Shown here piece by piece: positions 54,600 to 64,000 of a stretch of 64,000 nt of DNA. Source of the stretch: Pyronema omphalodes (Eukaryota; Ascomycota; Pezizomycetes; Pezizales; Pyronemataceae); NCBI GenBank assembly GCA_024516155.1, contig JAJJXM010000014.1, positions 744,001 to 808,000 of the forward strand, written 5' to 3'. Positions within the stretch are counted from its first letter, which is position 1, and every line of letters starts with the position of its first letter. A model generated the notes under the pieces. That model was not told the DNA's origin and did no database searches. It saw nothing but the letters and a program-made list of their open reading frames with translations. The translations under genes were made by a program, and so were the position numbers.

Positions 54600-55956
54600 T
54601 GTGAACCTGGCTATTGAGGCTTTCAATAGAGAGGCTTATTCGATCAGTCGTTCTTCGTTTGAAAGGTATTCAACAAATAGATTTCCCAAGAAGCTAGGAA
54701 GTAAACTAATCGATCACAGGCCGAATAAACTTAAGGGTCTCGTCCTGAGGTATTTGGTGTAGAAAGGTATAGTCGTAACAAGAGATCAAGTTGCTGATGC
54801 TGGAGGAGACGGTGGGAAGACTTGGGGTCTTTTATAGACTTTCGTCTACAAGTTCGCCCAGACTTCCCAAGGGAACCAACTTCCAAACTAAGCTTAGGAG
54901 ATAAGACGTGAGTCAATCCTTTGACAAATCTGCCGATGGCTCGCATCATGCTGCATGCGCAATTATATTAATTGCTCACTTGCATGATGTGCCTCGTCTC
55001 AGATTAATCCTTGACATTCCTCGCCGTGCTACCACACCTTCCAATCAGGTATTGGGGTTAAGCGCCTAGTGGAGGGTTACTCCACTTGAGCGCATAATGC
55101 AATGACTCCTCCGATAATAACATGTGAGTCATATATCGCATGAGTCGTCTTGATCATAGATCTCCCTAGAGAATCTCGATTGCGAGTGAAGGAATCTGAC
55201 ATCATAAGGCAGACTATGCCTTACCGGAGCGCACTGCCCCGTCACATTCCTGTGTGATGTCATAACAGCCCCACCTGCGCGCACTTGCGCGCAGCCACAC
55301 CCTGGTGTGTACGCAAACGCCGTCTTATCTTGCAGTTGGTAGTCATTGGCTTAAGGTCGCGTCATATCAGTTCCATCCAACAGTTTCCCGGAGTGGTGTT
55401 CCTTGCTGCAGGACGTCGTCTCATGCTAACGCAATCTTAACCCTTGTCCTGAGCTCCACTCCTGTTGGCTGACTAGACTCTGCCTTGTTCCTTGGCCGAC
55501 TATCCGCCCAACTCAGACCTCGGATGATCCTATTCGTCTGCCTTGCACTGTCCTGAGAATTCCCTTCTCTTGCAAGCCCTCTGGTAGCCGTGCTTGGTGG
55601 AACACAACCTCAAGTATAAGGAGGTGTCCTTTCGCCGTCGTCTTCTGTCTCCATCAGCGTCGTCTGTAGTTTTCTCATGGGTAAGTCGACACCCATGAGG
55701 TAAGTTGTTCCTCGTTCCCATCCATCTGTGATCCTCCCAAACTGACAGTGAATAACAGGTAGCGACGCCTCGGGCCGGGATCCTCGTGAGGTCCTTTCGG
55801 AAAGTCACGAATCACGTGACGTGGCTAGCTGGAGCTCCTCAGGGGGTTCCGGCCCGGGATACTAACCTTATTATTCATTCTCCTGTCGAGTTTGCCATGT
55901 TCTCTAAATGTTATACATGTTACCTATTCTATACTCACACAATATAGGGTGTGACA
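54600..55956 (-). repeat. 3' LTR of the Ty3/gypsy element
   Basis: 1357 bp beginning TGTGAACCTGG and ending GGGTGTGACA on the plus strand. It corresponds base for base, as far as compared, to 62138-63494. Confidence 0.95.
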
Positions 55957-55969
55957 CCACCTCCCCCCT
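55957..55969 (-). other. Polypurine tract
   Basis: Minus-strand AGGGGGGAGGTGG directly before the 3' LTR. It would prime plus-strand DNA synthesis. Confidence 0.8.
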
Positions 55970-56127
55970 GTTCAAGCTTCGTCCCGAAGCAAGTAGCTTA
56001 TCATTCTGTGATCGCACCTCGCCATAGCCAAGTGACTTAGTGATCATATATGGATGTAGTCCTCCAGCCCCTACATCCTACTACCAACTCGACCTAATGA
56101 AAACCTCGTAGGGAAAAACATTAAGCC

Positions 56128-59100
56128 TTAATCCTTGAGTCGGTAGTCCCTCGGAGAATCAGGGTACTTGAGATGAAAATCTCGTAACTTCTCCTGACCT
56201 CCTACTGAAAAGTTGTCGAATGGTTCTGCCGTCCAGTCTTTTTTGTTGGGCCAACCTAGCCATTTAACAAGGTACAATACTCGATTCCCAGATTTATAGC
56301 TGCTCATGACTTCATCGATATCGTATTCCTCGCTTCCCTCAACATCATCTGCCTCCCGTAAAATTTTATTTGTGTCTGGTGGAGCCCGAGTTCCTGCTCT
56401 AAAGGGCTCAAGTAAAGAGGTATGGAAGACGTTGTGTATCTTCCATTTTCGTGGGAGCGTGAGTCGTACTGCTGATGGGGAGATGACCTTTTCGACTTGG
56501 AAGGGACCATGTAGTTTATGGTCTAACTTCCTTGATGGGCGTCTGGTTCGTATGTTGCGTCCATCTAACATAACCAAGTCTCCTACTTGGTATTCTGGTG
56601 CCTCCTGTCGTTTCTGGTCTGCATAATGTTTCATTCTTTCTTGTGTTTTTTGAAGGGCTAACTTGGCTCCTTCATGAATCGTATGCATCCAGTGGGCGTA
56701 GGCTTTGCTGGCTGGGTTGCGCACAGCTGTTGCCGAAGGGTTGCTCGTATTTGGGTAGAACCCATAGTTAGCGTAAAAGGGTGACAGTCCAGTTGCGCTT
56801 GTGACTGAGTTATTGTATGCGAACTCAGCCATAGGTAAGAGATCAGCCCAGTCGTCCATTTCGTGGTTAACAAAAGAGCGGAGGTAAGCTTCAATTGTTT
56901 GGTTGAGCCGTTCCGTTTGTCCATCTGTTTGTGGGTGGAAGGCTGTTGACATTCTTGGTTTTATTCCTAACGTTCCAAGAAATGCTTTCCAGGTGGTGCT
57001 TGTGAACCTGGAGTCTCTGTCCGACACTATGTCCTTGGGTAAGCCGTGCAACTTCCAAATTTCCTTTGCGAAAATCTTGACAAGGTCTGCAGTTGTCTTG
57101 CCATCTTTCTGTAGGGGAATGAAGTGCGCCATTTTAGTAAATCGATCAACTATAACCCATAGTTGATCACACCCATTTGATTCTGGTAGGTCGGTGATGA
57201 AATCCATAGCAATAGACTGCCATGGGGCATATGATAATTCCAAAGGTTGCAACATCCCATACTTAAGGTGCCTAGCCGTCTTGTCCTTCTGACATTCCAA
57301 ACAGCTTTGTATATATTCAATTATTTGTTCATCCATCTTCGGCCACCAAAAGTTTCTTCTTATTAATTCAATGGTCTTATCCTGACCAAAGTGTCCTGCA
57401 ATTTTCGAGTTGTGCTCCGATTCCAGGACCATGTTGACTAAATCCTTTGGCACCCATAACTTCTCTTTCCGATAGATTATGCCATCTTCTATCGTTGGTG
57501 GATCCTTTATTTTGTTTGCTGCTTTTTTATAATTCTCGTCCAGTTCTCCAGCTTCTTTAACCATCTTCAAAAATTCGCCAGACCATTTAACAGAAGGAAT
57601 AGAATTGAGCCGTGCTGAAGAAACCATGAATGAAGTTCCTTCTCCTCCACTGCTAATTGCTGAAATCGATGCAAAATGTTCTTTGTGAAGGATAGTCGTA
57701 ATCGGCTGATCCTCACCTCCCCCCTTTTCAGGGCGGAACTCCGGACGCCTTGACAATGCATCTGGCTTCCCATTCTTACTTCCAGGTCTGTAAAAAATCT
57801 TAAAGTCAATACCAGCAAGTTCTTGAGCCCACCTTGCTTGGCGACGATTGAGTACTTTTGTTGTGGTGAAGTACTCCAAATTTTGATGGTCGCTGAATAC
57901 CTGAACTGTGTGCATTGCTCCCTCCAAGTATCTTCTCCATATTTTAAACGAATCCACAATAGCTAAAAGCTCTTTATCATGGATTTCGTAGTTGATTTCT
58001 GCCGGAGTAAATTTCCTGGAGTGGAAAGCAACAGGGTGCAGCTTTCCGTCCTCTCCTTTCTGAGAAAGGACTGCGCCTAAGGCAAAGTCAGAAGCATCAG
58101 TTTCAACAATGCAAACCTTTTTAGGATCAAAATGACCCAATATTGGTGCCTTCGTAAACCTCTGCTTCAACTCATCAAATGCCAATTCCATGGCAACAGT
58201 CCATTCCCACTTCTTTGGATCGCCCTTGGTAGATTCAGTAAGAGGACGACAAATTCTTGAAAAGTCCTTTATGAATCGGCGATAGAAGTTTGCAAATCCA
58301 AGAAAGCCTTGTGTCTCTTTCAGGGATCTAGGAGGTTCCCAAACCAGGACGGTTTCCACTTTATCCTTTGCCATCTCAATTCCCTTTTCGCTTATAATAT
58401 ACCCCAAAAATTCCACTTTGTTTGTCCCCCAAACACATTTTTCCGGAGATATTACCAGCCCATTTTCTTCCAGTCTTTTTAAGACTTCCTTAACCAATTC
58501 ATCATGTTCCTCCTCCGTCTCCGCGTAAATCAGAACATCATCAATATAAGCAATCACTCCCTGATCCAACATGTCCCTAAAGATATGATTCATCATATCC
58601 TGGAATGTGGCCGGTGCATTGCTTAATCCAAAGGGCATAACCAAAAACTCATAAAGCCCATACCTGCATCTGAAGGCGGTTTTCCATTCATCGCCTTCTT
58701 TAATCCTAATCAGATGATAACCGTTCTTCAAATCCATTTTCGTGAAGAACCTAGCTCCTCTTACTCTGTCTTGTAATTCAGACATAAGAGGGAGGGGGTA
58801 GCGATTTGCTATTGTTATTTTATTAATCCCCCTATAGTCAACACAAAGCCGTAGACCTCGCCCATGGGGTTTTGGCACAAAGAGAATGGGTGCTGCGGCA
58901 GGAGATTTTGATGGTCTAATCTTGCCTGTCCTTAGCATTTCTTTTAGCCATTCTCTGAGTGTCTCCAGTTCGACTTCATTAAGCGCATAGACTGGTCCCC
59001 AAGGAGGAGTCTCTCCTTCCTTTAAGTCTATGGCATGGTCGTAAGACTTGTGTTCTGGAAGCTTGTCTGCTGCTTCCTTGGTCATGATATTGATCCACTT

Positions 59101-59334
59101 ACGGAATTTCTCAGGGACTTGTTGAAGTGCCTCTGACAATTCCTCTTTAGTGGCAATGGCTGATATATGGCCTATAACTGAGGCCTCAGGGTGGTCGAGT
59201 ACTCTGCGGTCGACCTTAAGTGAGAATGTACTGGCCTGAGCCTTAGTACAATGTTCGGTGCAACGTGGAGTTGTGAAGGAGATATTACTTGCTTTCTCCC
59301 CACAGGGTTGCAAGGTTGGTGTTTTGCCATCCAC
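56128..59334 (-). CDS. pol: Pol: RT, RNase H, integrase, chromodomain
   Basis: A 1068-residue frame. RT blocks: LCVDYRGINKITI, FTKMDLKNGYHLIRI, PFGLSNAPATFQ and VIAYIDDVLIYA (catalytic Asp pair). RNase H: CIVETDASDFALGAVLSQ, YEIHDKELLAI and VFSDHQNLEYF. Integrase: HFGQDKTIELIRRNFWWPKM...CLECQKDK (HHCC zinc motif), the DDE core with MDFITDLPES, VSDRDSRFTS and FHPQTDGQTERLNQ. A GPF-like segment (KLHGPFQVEKV) follows. The C-terminal chromodomain is YDIDEVMSSYKSGNRVLYLV then KWLGWPNKKDWTAEPFDN. It has no stop or shift inside. It lies in the -1 frame relative to the protease frame, which it overlaps from 59334 to 59172. Confidence 0.95.
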   Translation of the reverse strand: MDGKTPTLQPCGEKASNISFTTPRCTEHCTKAQASTFSLKVDRRVLDHPEASVIGHISAIATKEELSEALQQVPEKFRKWINIMTKEAADKLPEHKSYDHAIDLKEGETPPWGPVYALNEVELETLREWLKEMLRTGKIRPSKSPAAAPILFVPKPHGRGLRLCVDYRGINKITIANRYPLPLMSELQDRVRGARFFTKMDLKNGYHLIRIKEGDEWKTAFRCRYGLYEFLVMPFGLSNAPATFQDMMNHIFRDMLDQGVIAYIDDVLIYAETEEEHDELVKEVLKRLEENGLVISPEKCVWGTNKVEFLGYIISEKGIEMAKDKVETVLVWEPPRSLKETQGFLGFANFYRRFIKDFSRICRPLTESTKGDPKKWEWTVAMELAFDELKQRFTKAPILGHFDPKKVCIVETDASDFALGAVLSQKGEDGKLHPVAFHSRKFTPAEINYEIHDKELLAIVDSFKIWRRYLEGAMHTVQVFSDHQNLEYFTTTKVLNRRQARWAQELAGIDFKIFYRPGSKNGKPDALSRRPEFRPEKGGGEDQPITTILHKEHFASISAISSGGEGTSFMVSSARLNSIPSVKWSGEFLKMVKEAGELDENYKKAANKIKDPPTIEDGIIYRKEKLWVPKDLVNMVLESEHNSKIAGHFGQDKTIELIRRNFWWPKMDEQIIEYIQSCLECQKDKTARHLKYGMLQPLELSYAPWQSIAMDFITDLPESNGCDQLWVIVDRFTKMAHFIPLQKDGKTTADLVKIFAKEIWKLHGLPKDIVSDRDSRFTSTTWKAFLGTLGIKPRMSTAFHPQTDGQTERLNQTIEAYLRSFVNHEMDDWADLLPMAEFAYNNSVTSATGLSPFYANYGFYPNTSNPSATAVRNPASKAYAHWMHTIHEGAKLALQKTQERMKHYADQKRQEAPEYQVGDLVMLDGRNIRTRRPSRKLDHKLHGPFQVEKVISPSAVRLTLPRKWKIHNVFHTSLLEPFRAGTRAPPDTNKILREADDVEGSEEYDIDEVMSSYKSGNRVLYLVKWLGWPNKKDWTAEPFDNFSVGGQEKLRDFHLKYPDSPRDYRLKD

Positions 59335-59792
59335 CAGTATGGTAAGATGACATCGCAGTCGCTGTCAAGAGGGGCGACTTCGAAGGATTCGGCTGCAAAG
59401 TGTTGTTTATGTTGCAGCATGAAGGGTACCGTAAAGAATTCTCCAGCTCCAGCAACTACCTCATTATTGAAGTTGCGGATTTGAAGAGGCTGGTCTCTCT
59501 TCACAGTAGGAATTTTGTAAGTTTGGACAAAACCTTTGTCCAGTAAAGCTGAGGTGGAGCCTGTATCAAGTAGGACTCGCACCGTCCGAAATTTGTTCTT
59601 TGACCAATTCAACACCATGTTGATTATTGGCCTTTTTCCGTGATAAGGTGGAACCACAGCTTCCATGATAGTTTCTTTGGAAGAGGTTCCATTGTCGGTT
59701 CGTCGATTTTTTGTCTTGATCGACCCCAAGTTGTCTGTGGATTTTCTTTTTGTTCCACAACAAATAATATTCCCTGCGTCAGATATACATTC
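59172..59792 (-). CDS. Pol N-terminus: aspartic protease
   Basis: The protease frame is open from near the gag stop to 59172. The first Met of the frame is at 59729. The active site VLLDTGSTSALLDKG and the later LDSDCDVILPYWWMAKH block are typical of Ty3/gypsy retropepsins. The frame is -1 relative to gag and +1 relative to the RT frame, so gag, pro and pol lie in three successive frames, each reached by a -1 shift. Confidence 0.85.
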   Translation of the reverse strand, partial: ECISDAGNIICCGTKRKSTDNLGSIKTKNRRTDNGTSSKETIMEAVVPPYHGKRPIINMVLNWSKNKFRTVRVLLDTGSTSALLDKGFVQTYKIPTVKRDQPLQIRNFNNEVVAGAGEFFTVPFMLQHKQHFAAESFEVAPLDSDCDVILPYWWMAKHQPCNPVGRKQVISPSQLHVAPNIVLRLRPVHSHLRSTAEYSTTLRPQL

Positions 59793-59824
59793 CTCCTCCT
59801 CAGGTGACGCAACCCTAGAGGATC

Positions 59825-62017
59825 TTAAAAATCCGACTCCTCATCATTCTGCTCAATCTCCCAAATCCTGGGCTGAGCATCTTGCATCATTTCATCATCA
59901 TCATCCTGCCGTACCGCAGCAGTCTTGGTCTTTTTTGTTTCCTTGGGCTTCTCCTGCCCTTTATTTCCTTCATCATCGTCATCTCTCTTCCTTTTTCCTG
60001 AGGAAGCAACCTTTCCTTCGCCAGAGAGCTCTGTTCCTCCAACTGTCTTCTTTGCGTAACAATCGAACATTTTATGTCCTGATCGTCCGCATCTCCAACA
60101 GTCAGCCTTTTCCTTCTTATGTTTATCAATTTCGCTCTGAGGAACATTCTGCAGAGCCTCCCTTCCTGACGCAAAAATGGACTTCTTGTCCTTTTTCCCA
60201 GAAAAACTCTTTTTCTCTTTCTTATCCTTGAACTTATCCTTGTGCTGCACCTCCTTAGGGCGCACAATCTCCTTATTCTTTCCTTTGTCTTTATGGCGGT
60301 CCTCCCGCACTTCCAAAGTCTTTTTCTTGTGACCCTTTAGTTCCTCTTCCAAATTTTCCACAACATGAGCAGCTTCCTTAACTGCATCAATCATTGCTTC
60401 ATCGTCTGTTGGGATTCCCCCAAACCTTTGATATACCATCTTTTTAATGGCCGGCGTCATGGCCTCCCAAATTACATTCCTATACATTGGCCCAATTGCC
60501 CCAACGCGCATATTGAGATCCTCCAACTTTGTAATGTAATCATCAATGTCTCCTTCATACTGGAGCTCTGTAATCCTTTTGACATCTTTCTGGGCTTCCC
60601 GCTTATCCTCAAACCTTGTTTCAATAGAGCTTGAGAATGCTTGCCATGTGTCTTTGAGTCCTTGTCGTTGAATTGATTTCCGTCTTTCCTGGTGCCAACT
60701 TAACGCCTTGTGCGTAAGTAAACTTCCAACCCATTTTACCTGGTCATCCTCGTCTGGAAAGGCCTTGGCGTATGTTGCGATGTAATCTTGAACAGACATC
60801 CACCAAGCCCTAAACAAATTTTTGTCCTTCCCAGAAAAATATTGAGGAGCCTTCATTTCGGGCATTTTGGGTCTCCTTGGCTCGTTAACCCCAGATTGCT
60901 GTAATTTCTGAACAAGGGACTCCAAGAATGCCTCTGTGGCATTTTTTGCTTCAGGCTTCTTTTGTTGAGCCTTTTGTTTGCGCTCCTGGCGCTTCCTTTC
61001 CAACGCTTTTCTGATGTATGAATCATCTGAGTCTTCGCCGTCCGAAGGATCAGATGGTGGTGGTGGAGGTGGTGGGAGTCCTCCTCCTGGTGGTTTACTG
61101 CCCCTACCACCATTTCTGCCGTTGTCTGCAGGGTTTCCATCTTCTGATGGAGGCAAGGGGACTTCTGGTGCTCTGCCGAGGGAGGGAGGTCTGGGAGTCA
61201 TCTCCTCATGCATAGCCTCGGTTAGAGACTTAGCATCGAAATGTTCCTTTCTCTGGATTTTTGACATAACAAGGCCAATAACCTTGTTTACCAATTCCAT
61301 CTTTTCCTCCTCTCTCTGCTCTTCATAATCCAGCAGACGTTGCTGGTGCACCTCTTCAGCTCTAGACAGAGCTGCAATCCGCCTATCTCTTTGTTCATCA
61401 TCCTGCTCTCGAATGGCGTCTTGTGTATTCTTTTGAAAGGCCCATTCCTCGATTTCCTTGTTGATTTGTAATTGCCTCTGGGCAAAGGCTTCGAGGATGG
61501 CATTGGTCGTCTGAATGCCGTGTTTGAGTCTTTCTGCAGCCGCTTGGTTGGCTGCCTCTTTGGTTTGAGTGTCTGTGGCAAGTTCGCCAATTGTCCTCCA
61601 AACTTGGCCGGCAAAGTCGTTGCTGGCCTGAACGAGTCTGGTAACGGTTTGAAGGTTGACTTCTTGGTCAAGGTTGCCCTTCTTTGCTAGGATGTCGTAA
61701 GCTTTCTGCATCCCCTGGGCCATTTCCTGATAGAGTCCCTTCATCCGTTGTAGTTCTTCGTTCATTGCAGCTCCTGATCCTGCTGCTTCCATCAATCTCT
61801 TAATGTCCTCCTCAGTCGAATTCATCCTTTCCATCATTAAAATCACCCATTGTGGTACTTCGCCTAGGTGAAGGGTGGTGCCATGATGAACCCTTGGTTG
61901 TCCCACAGAGGTGACTTCCTCCCAGGAGCGAGGACGGGTGATGCTGACAGTATCAGCCATGGGCGCATCAAGTCCGTCGTCGTGGGTGGCATCGCCGGTG
62001 AGTCTGCGTGAGGCCAT
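59825..62017 (-). CDS. gag: Gag polyprotein
   Basis: A 730-residue frame beginning MASRRLTGDATHDDG. The N-terminal half is charged and helical. A Pro-rich segment (PPGGGLPPPPPPPSDPSDG) lies near residue 310. The capsid (retrotrans_gag) region includes YFSGKDKNLFRAWW, ALSWHQERRKS, DTWQAFSSSIETRFED and ITELQYEGDIDDYI near 400-510. The CCHC zinc knuckle CWRCGRSGHKMFDC is near 645, and an acidic tail ends EESDF. The last codons TCG GAT TTT TAA contain GGATTTT directly before the stop, a plausible -1 slippery heptamer for the gag-pro shift. Confidence 0.93.
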   Translation of the reverse strand: MASRRLTGDATHDDGLDAPMADTVSITRPRSWEEVTSVGQPRVHHGTTLHLGEVPQWVILMMERMNSTEEDIKRLMEAAGSGAAMNEELQRMKGLYQEMAQGMQKAYDILAKKGNLDQEVNLQTVTRLVQASNDFAGQVWRTIGELATDTQTKEAANQAAAERLKHGIQTTNAILEAFAQRQLQINKEIEEWAFQKNTQDAIREQDDEQRDRRIAALSRAEEVHQQRLLDYEEQREEEKMELVNKVIGLVMSKIQRKEHFDAKSLTEAMHEEMTPRPPSLGRAPEVPLPPSEDGNPADNGRNGGRGSKPPGGGLPPPPPPPSDPSDGEDSDDSYIRKALERKRQERKQKAQQKKPEAKNATEAFLESLVQKLQQSGVNEPRRPKMPEMKAPQYFSGKDKNLFRAWWMSVQDYIATYAKAFPDEDDQVKWVGSLLTHKALSWHQERRKSIQRQGLKDTWQAFSSSIETRFEDKREAQKDVKRITELQYEGDIDDYITKLEDLNMRVGAIGPMYRNVIWEAMTPAIKKMVYQRFGGIPTDDEAMIDAVKEAAHVVENLEEELKGHKKKTLEVREDRHKDKGKNKEIVRPKEVQHKDKFKDKKEKKSFSGKKDKKSIFASGREALQNVPQSEIDKHKKEKADCWRCGRSGHKMFDCYAKKTVGGTELSGEGKVASSGKRKRDDDDEGNKGQEKPKETKKTKTAAVRQDDDDEMMQDAQPRIWEIEQNDEESDF

Positions 62018-62137
62018 TGTAGATTGAAGTTTTGGTTTGTAGTTTTCAGAGGAGTGTTGGTGTTTCTTGCCCTAGAAGAGGGTCTTCCGTTGTCGTGTCG
62101 AAAAGTAAACTTAGTAGCTTGAGCCTTAAGTTTATAG

Positions 62138-63494
62138 TGTGAACCTGGCTATTGAGGCTTTCAATAGAGAGGCTTATTCGATCAGTCGTTCTTCGTTTGA
62201 AAGGTATTCAACAAATAGATTTCCCAAGAAGCTAGGAAGTAAACTAATCGATCACAGGCCGAATAAACTTAAGGGTCTCGTCCTGAGGTATTTGGTGTAG
62301 AAAGGTATAGTCGTAACAAGAGATCAAGTTGCTGATGCTGGAGGAGACGGTGGGAAGACTTGGGGTCTTTTATAGACTTTCGTCTACAAGTTCGCCCAGA
62401 CTTCCCAAGGGAACCAACTTCCAAACTAAGCTTAGGAGATAAGACGTGAGTCAATCCTTTGACAAATCTGCCGATGGCTCGCATCATGCTGCATGCGCAA
62501 TTATATTAATTGCTCACTTGCATGATGTGCCTCGTCTCAGATTAATCCTTGACATTCCTCGCCGTGCTACCACACCTTCCAATCAGGTATTGGGGTTAAG
62601 CGCCTAGTGGAGGGTTACTCCACTTGAGCGCATAATGCAATGACTCCTCCGATAATAACATGTGAGTCATATATCGCATGAGTCGTCTTGATCATAGATC
62701 TCCCTAGAGAATCTCGATTGCGAGTGAAGGAATCTGACATCATAAGGCAGACTATGCCTTACCGGAGCGCACTGCCCCGTCACATTCCTGTGTGATGTCA
62801 TAACAGCCCCACCTGCGCGCACTTGCGCGCAGCCACACCCTGGTGTGTACGCAAACGCCGTCTTATCTTGCAGTTGGTAGTCATTGGCTTAAGGTCGCGT
62901 CATATCAGTTCCATCCAACAGTTTCCCGGAGTGGTGTTCCTTGCTGCAGGACGTCGTCTCATGCTAACGCAATCTTAACCCTTGTCCTGAGCTCCACTCC
63001 TGTTGGCTGACTAGACTCTGCCTTGTTCCTTGGCCGACTATCCGCCCAACTCAGACCTCGGATGATCCTATTCGTCTGCCTTGCACTGTCCTGAGAATTC
63101 CCTTCTCTTGCAAGCCCTCTGGTAGCCGTGCTTGGTGGAACACAACCTCAAGTATAAGGAGGTGTCCTTTCGCCGTCGTCTTCTGTCTCCATCAGCGTCG
63201 TCTGTAGTTTTCTCATGGGTAAGTCGACACCCATGAGGTAAGTTGTTCCTCGTTCCCATCCATCTGTGATCCTCCCAAACTGACAGTGAATAACAGGTAG
63301 CGACGCCTCGGGCCGGGATCCTCGTGAGGTCCTTTCGGAAAGTCACGAATCACGTGACGTGGCTAGCTGGAGCTCCTCAGGGGGTTCCGGCCCGGGATAC
63401 TAACCTTATTATTCATTCTCCTGTCGAGTTTGCCATGTTCTCTAAATGTTATACATGTTACCTATTCTATACTCACACAATATAGGGTGTGACA
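62138..63494 (-). repeat. 5' LTR of the Ty3/gypsy element
   Basis: 1357 bp, same sequence as 54600-55956. It carries the promoter of the element, transcribed leftward. Confidence 0.95.
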
Positions 63495-63499
63495 GGGGG

Positions 63500-64000
63500 G
63501 GACACTATGGTATACTAGCTTGCATTTTCGCGCCTTTTCGACCTTGAAAATGTCCAGCCTAGTCCAGATTTTTCGCTGAAGACAGGCTTTCAGATTCTCA
63601 ACAGGCTCCCTATATCTTCAGCATTCGCTCAATCCCTGACGAATTCCCATCCTGAGTTCGCAGATGCGAACCCGCCATCTATTGAAAATACAAAACCATA
63701 GCAGATTTCTATCGTTGAAGCTGTGGAATACTGATCAATGAGGTTTATAAGGCGAAATATTGACTGAGAGAATAGAACAATGCTGATCGGTATAGGCTAT
63801 TCCGAAAGGCTTCGGATCCTGCTGACTTAGTGAGTTCTCATTCCTGTTCGACTTACCTCACAGAAATTGATGAAATTCCTTATTATCAATGATCTTCGTC
63901 TGTAAATCAAACTACAGTTATTTTGCAAGTTTATCTTGGAGTATAAACATTAACACCACTCAATAAACGTGCTAGATTATTTTGCAGTGTATGGGGGTAT
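63500..64000. other. Right flank, no gene seen
   Basis: AT-rich sequence after the target-site duplication. Short frames only. Confidence 0.45.

Larger units (their letters stand above)
54595..63499 (-). mobile_element. Complete Ty3/gypsy chromovirus-type retrotransposon
   Basis: LTRs at 54600-55956 and 62138-63494 (1357 bp each, TGTG...GACA, offset exactly 7538 bp throughout) enclose gag and pol on the minus strand. A 5-bp duplication GGGGG flanks the element (54595-54599 and 63495-63499). A polypurine tract (minus-strand AGGGGGGAGGTGG, 55969-55957) abuts the 3' LTR. Coding order is gag, protease, RT, RNase H, integrase, chromodomain, which is diagnostic of chromodomain Ty3/gypsy elements. 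The LTRs look identical in every stretch I compared, so insertion is recent. A classical tRNA primer-binding site next to the 5' LTR was not obvious. Confidence 0.95.

Noticed and set aside
54731..55808. Small antisense frames inside the LTRs (also at 62269-63346)
   Set aside because: They occur identically in both LTRs and have no domain; LTRs are regulatory sequence.

Overview
The window is nuclear DNA of a filamentous ascomycete. Genes carry short introns (about 43-70 nt, GT...AG), 5S rRNA genes are dispersed singly, and transposons and microsatellites fill wide gaps. Two genes at 49.1-49.4 kb and 52.0-52.4 kb encode plectasin-type defensin precursors. The mature peptide of the second appears identical to plectasin as I remember it from the ebony cup fungus Pseudoplectania nigrella. 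I therefore infer a Pezizomycetes genome, probably Pseudoplectania or a close relative; this rests on recalled family knowledge, not on a search.

Layout. 0.7-9.7 kb is a housekeeping block: a DUF3723-like fragment, a five-exon zinc-finger gene, a WD40 gene (ASTRA-associated protein 1 type), a small single-pass membrane protein with a duplicated possible last exon, and a SelO/YdiU-type protein AMPylator. 9.7-23.7 kb is gene-poor. It holds a diverged direct-repeat block, two 5S rRNA genes flanking a gene for a repetitive secreted protein, an intron-containing tRNA-Pro, many microsatellites and minisatellites, and a 5'-truncated LINE that carries a 10-bp minisatellite inside its target-site duplication. 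23.8-28.3 kb is a hybrid histidine kinase gene with one apparent frameshift. 28.5-35.2 kb is a full-length Tad-like LINE on the minus strand with a 13-bp target-site duplication, followed by 2.4 kb of simple repeats.

37.9-42.3 kb is a two-exon gene for a protein of about 1450 residues that I do not recognise. 44.1-48.1 kb holds a decayed gene, a four-exon cytochrome P450 of the phenylacetate-hydroxylase type (CYP504-like), a Fic/Doc-fold protein lacking the motif histidine, and a three-exon unknown gene. 49.1-52.4 kb holds the two defensin genes in divergent orientation. The right end is transposon territory: a Ty3-type gag relic, a MITE-like element of about 390 bp rich in palindromes, and a complete chromodomain Ty3/gypsy retrotransposon on the minus strand with apparently identical 1357-bp LTRs and a 5-bp target-site duplication.

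The host genes do not form an obvious pathway. The clearest unit is the defensin pair: the same prepro-architecture, intron position and Kex2-type site, with a mature peptide almost frozen between copies while leader, propeptide and intron diverge.
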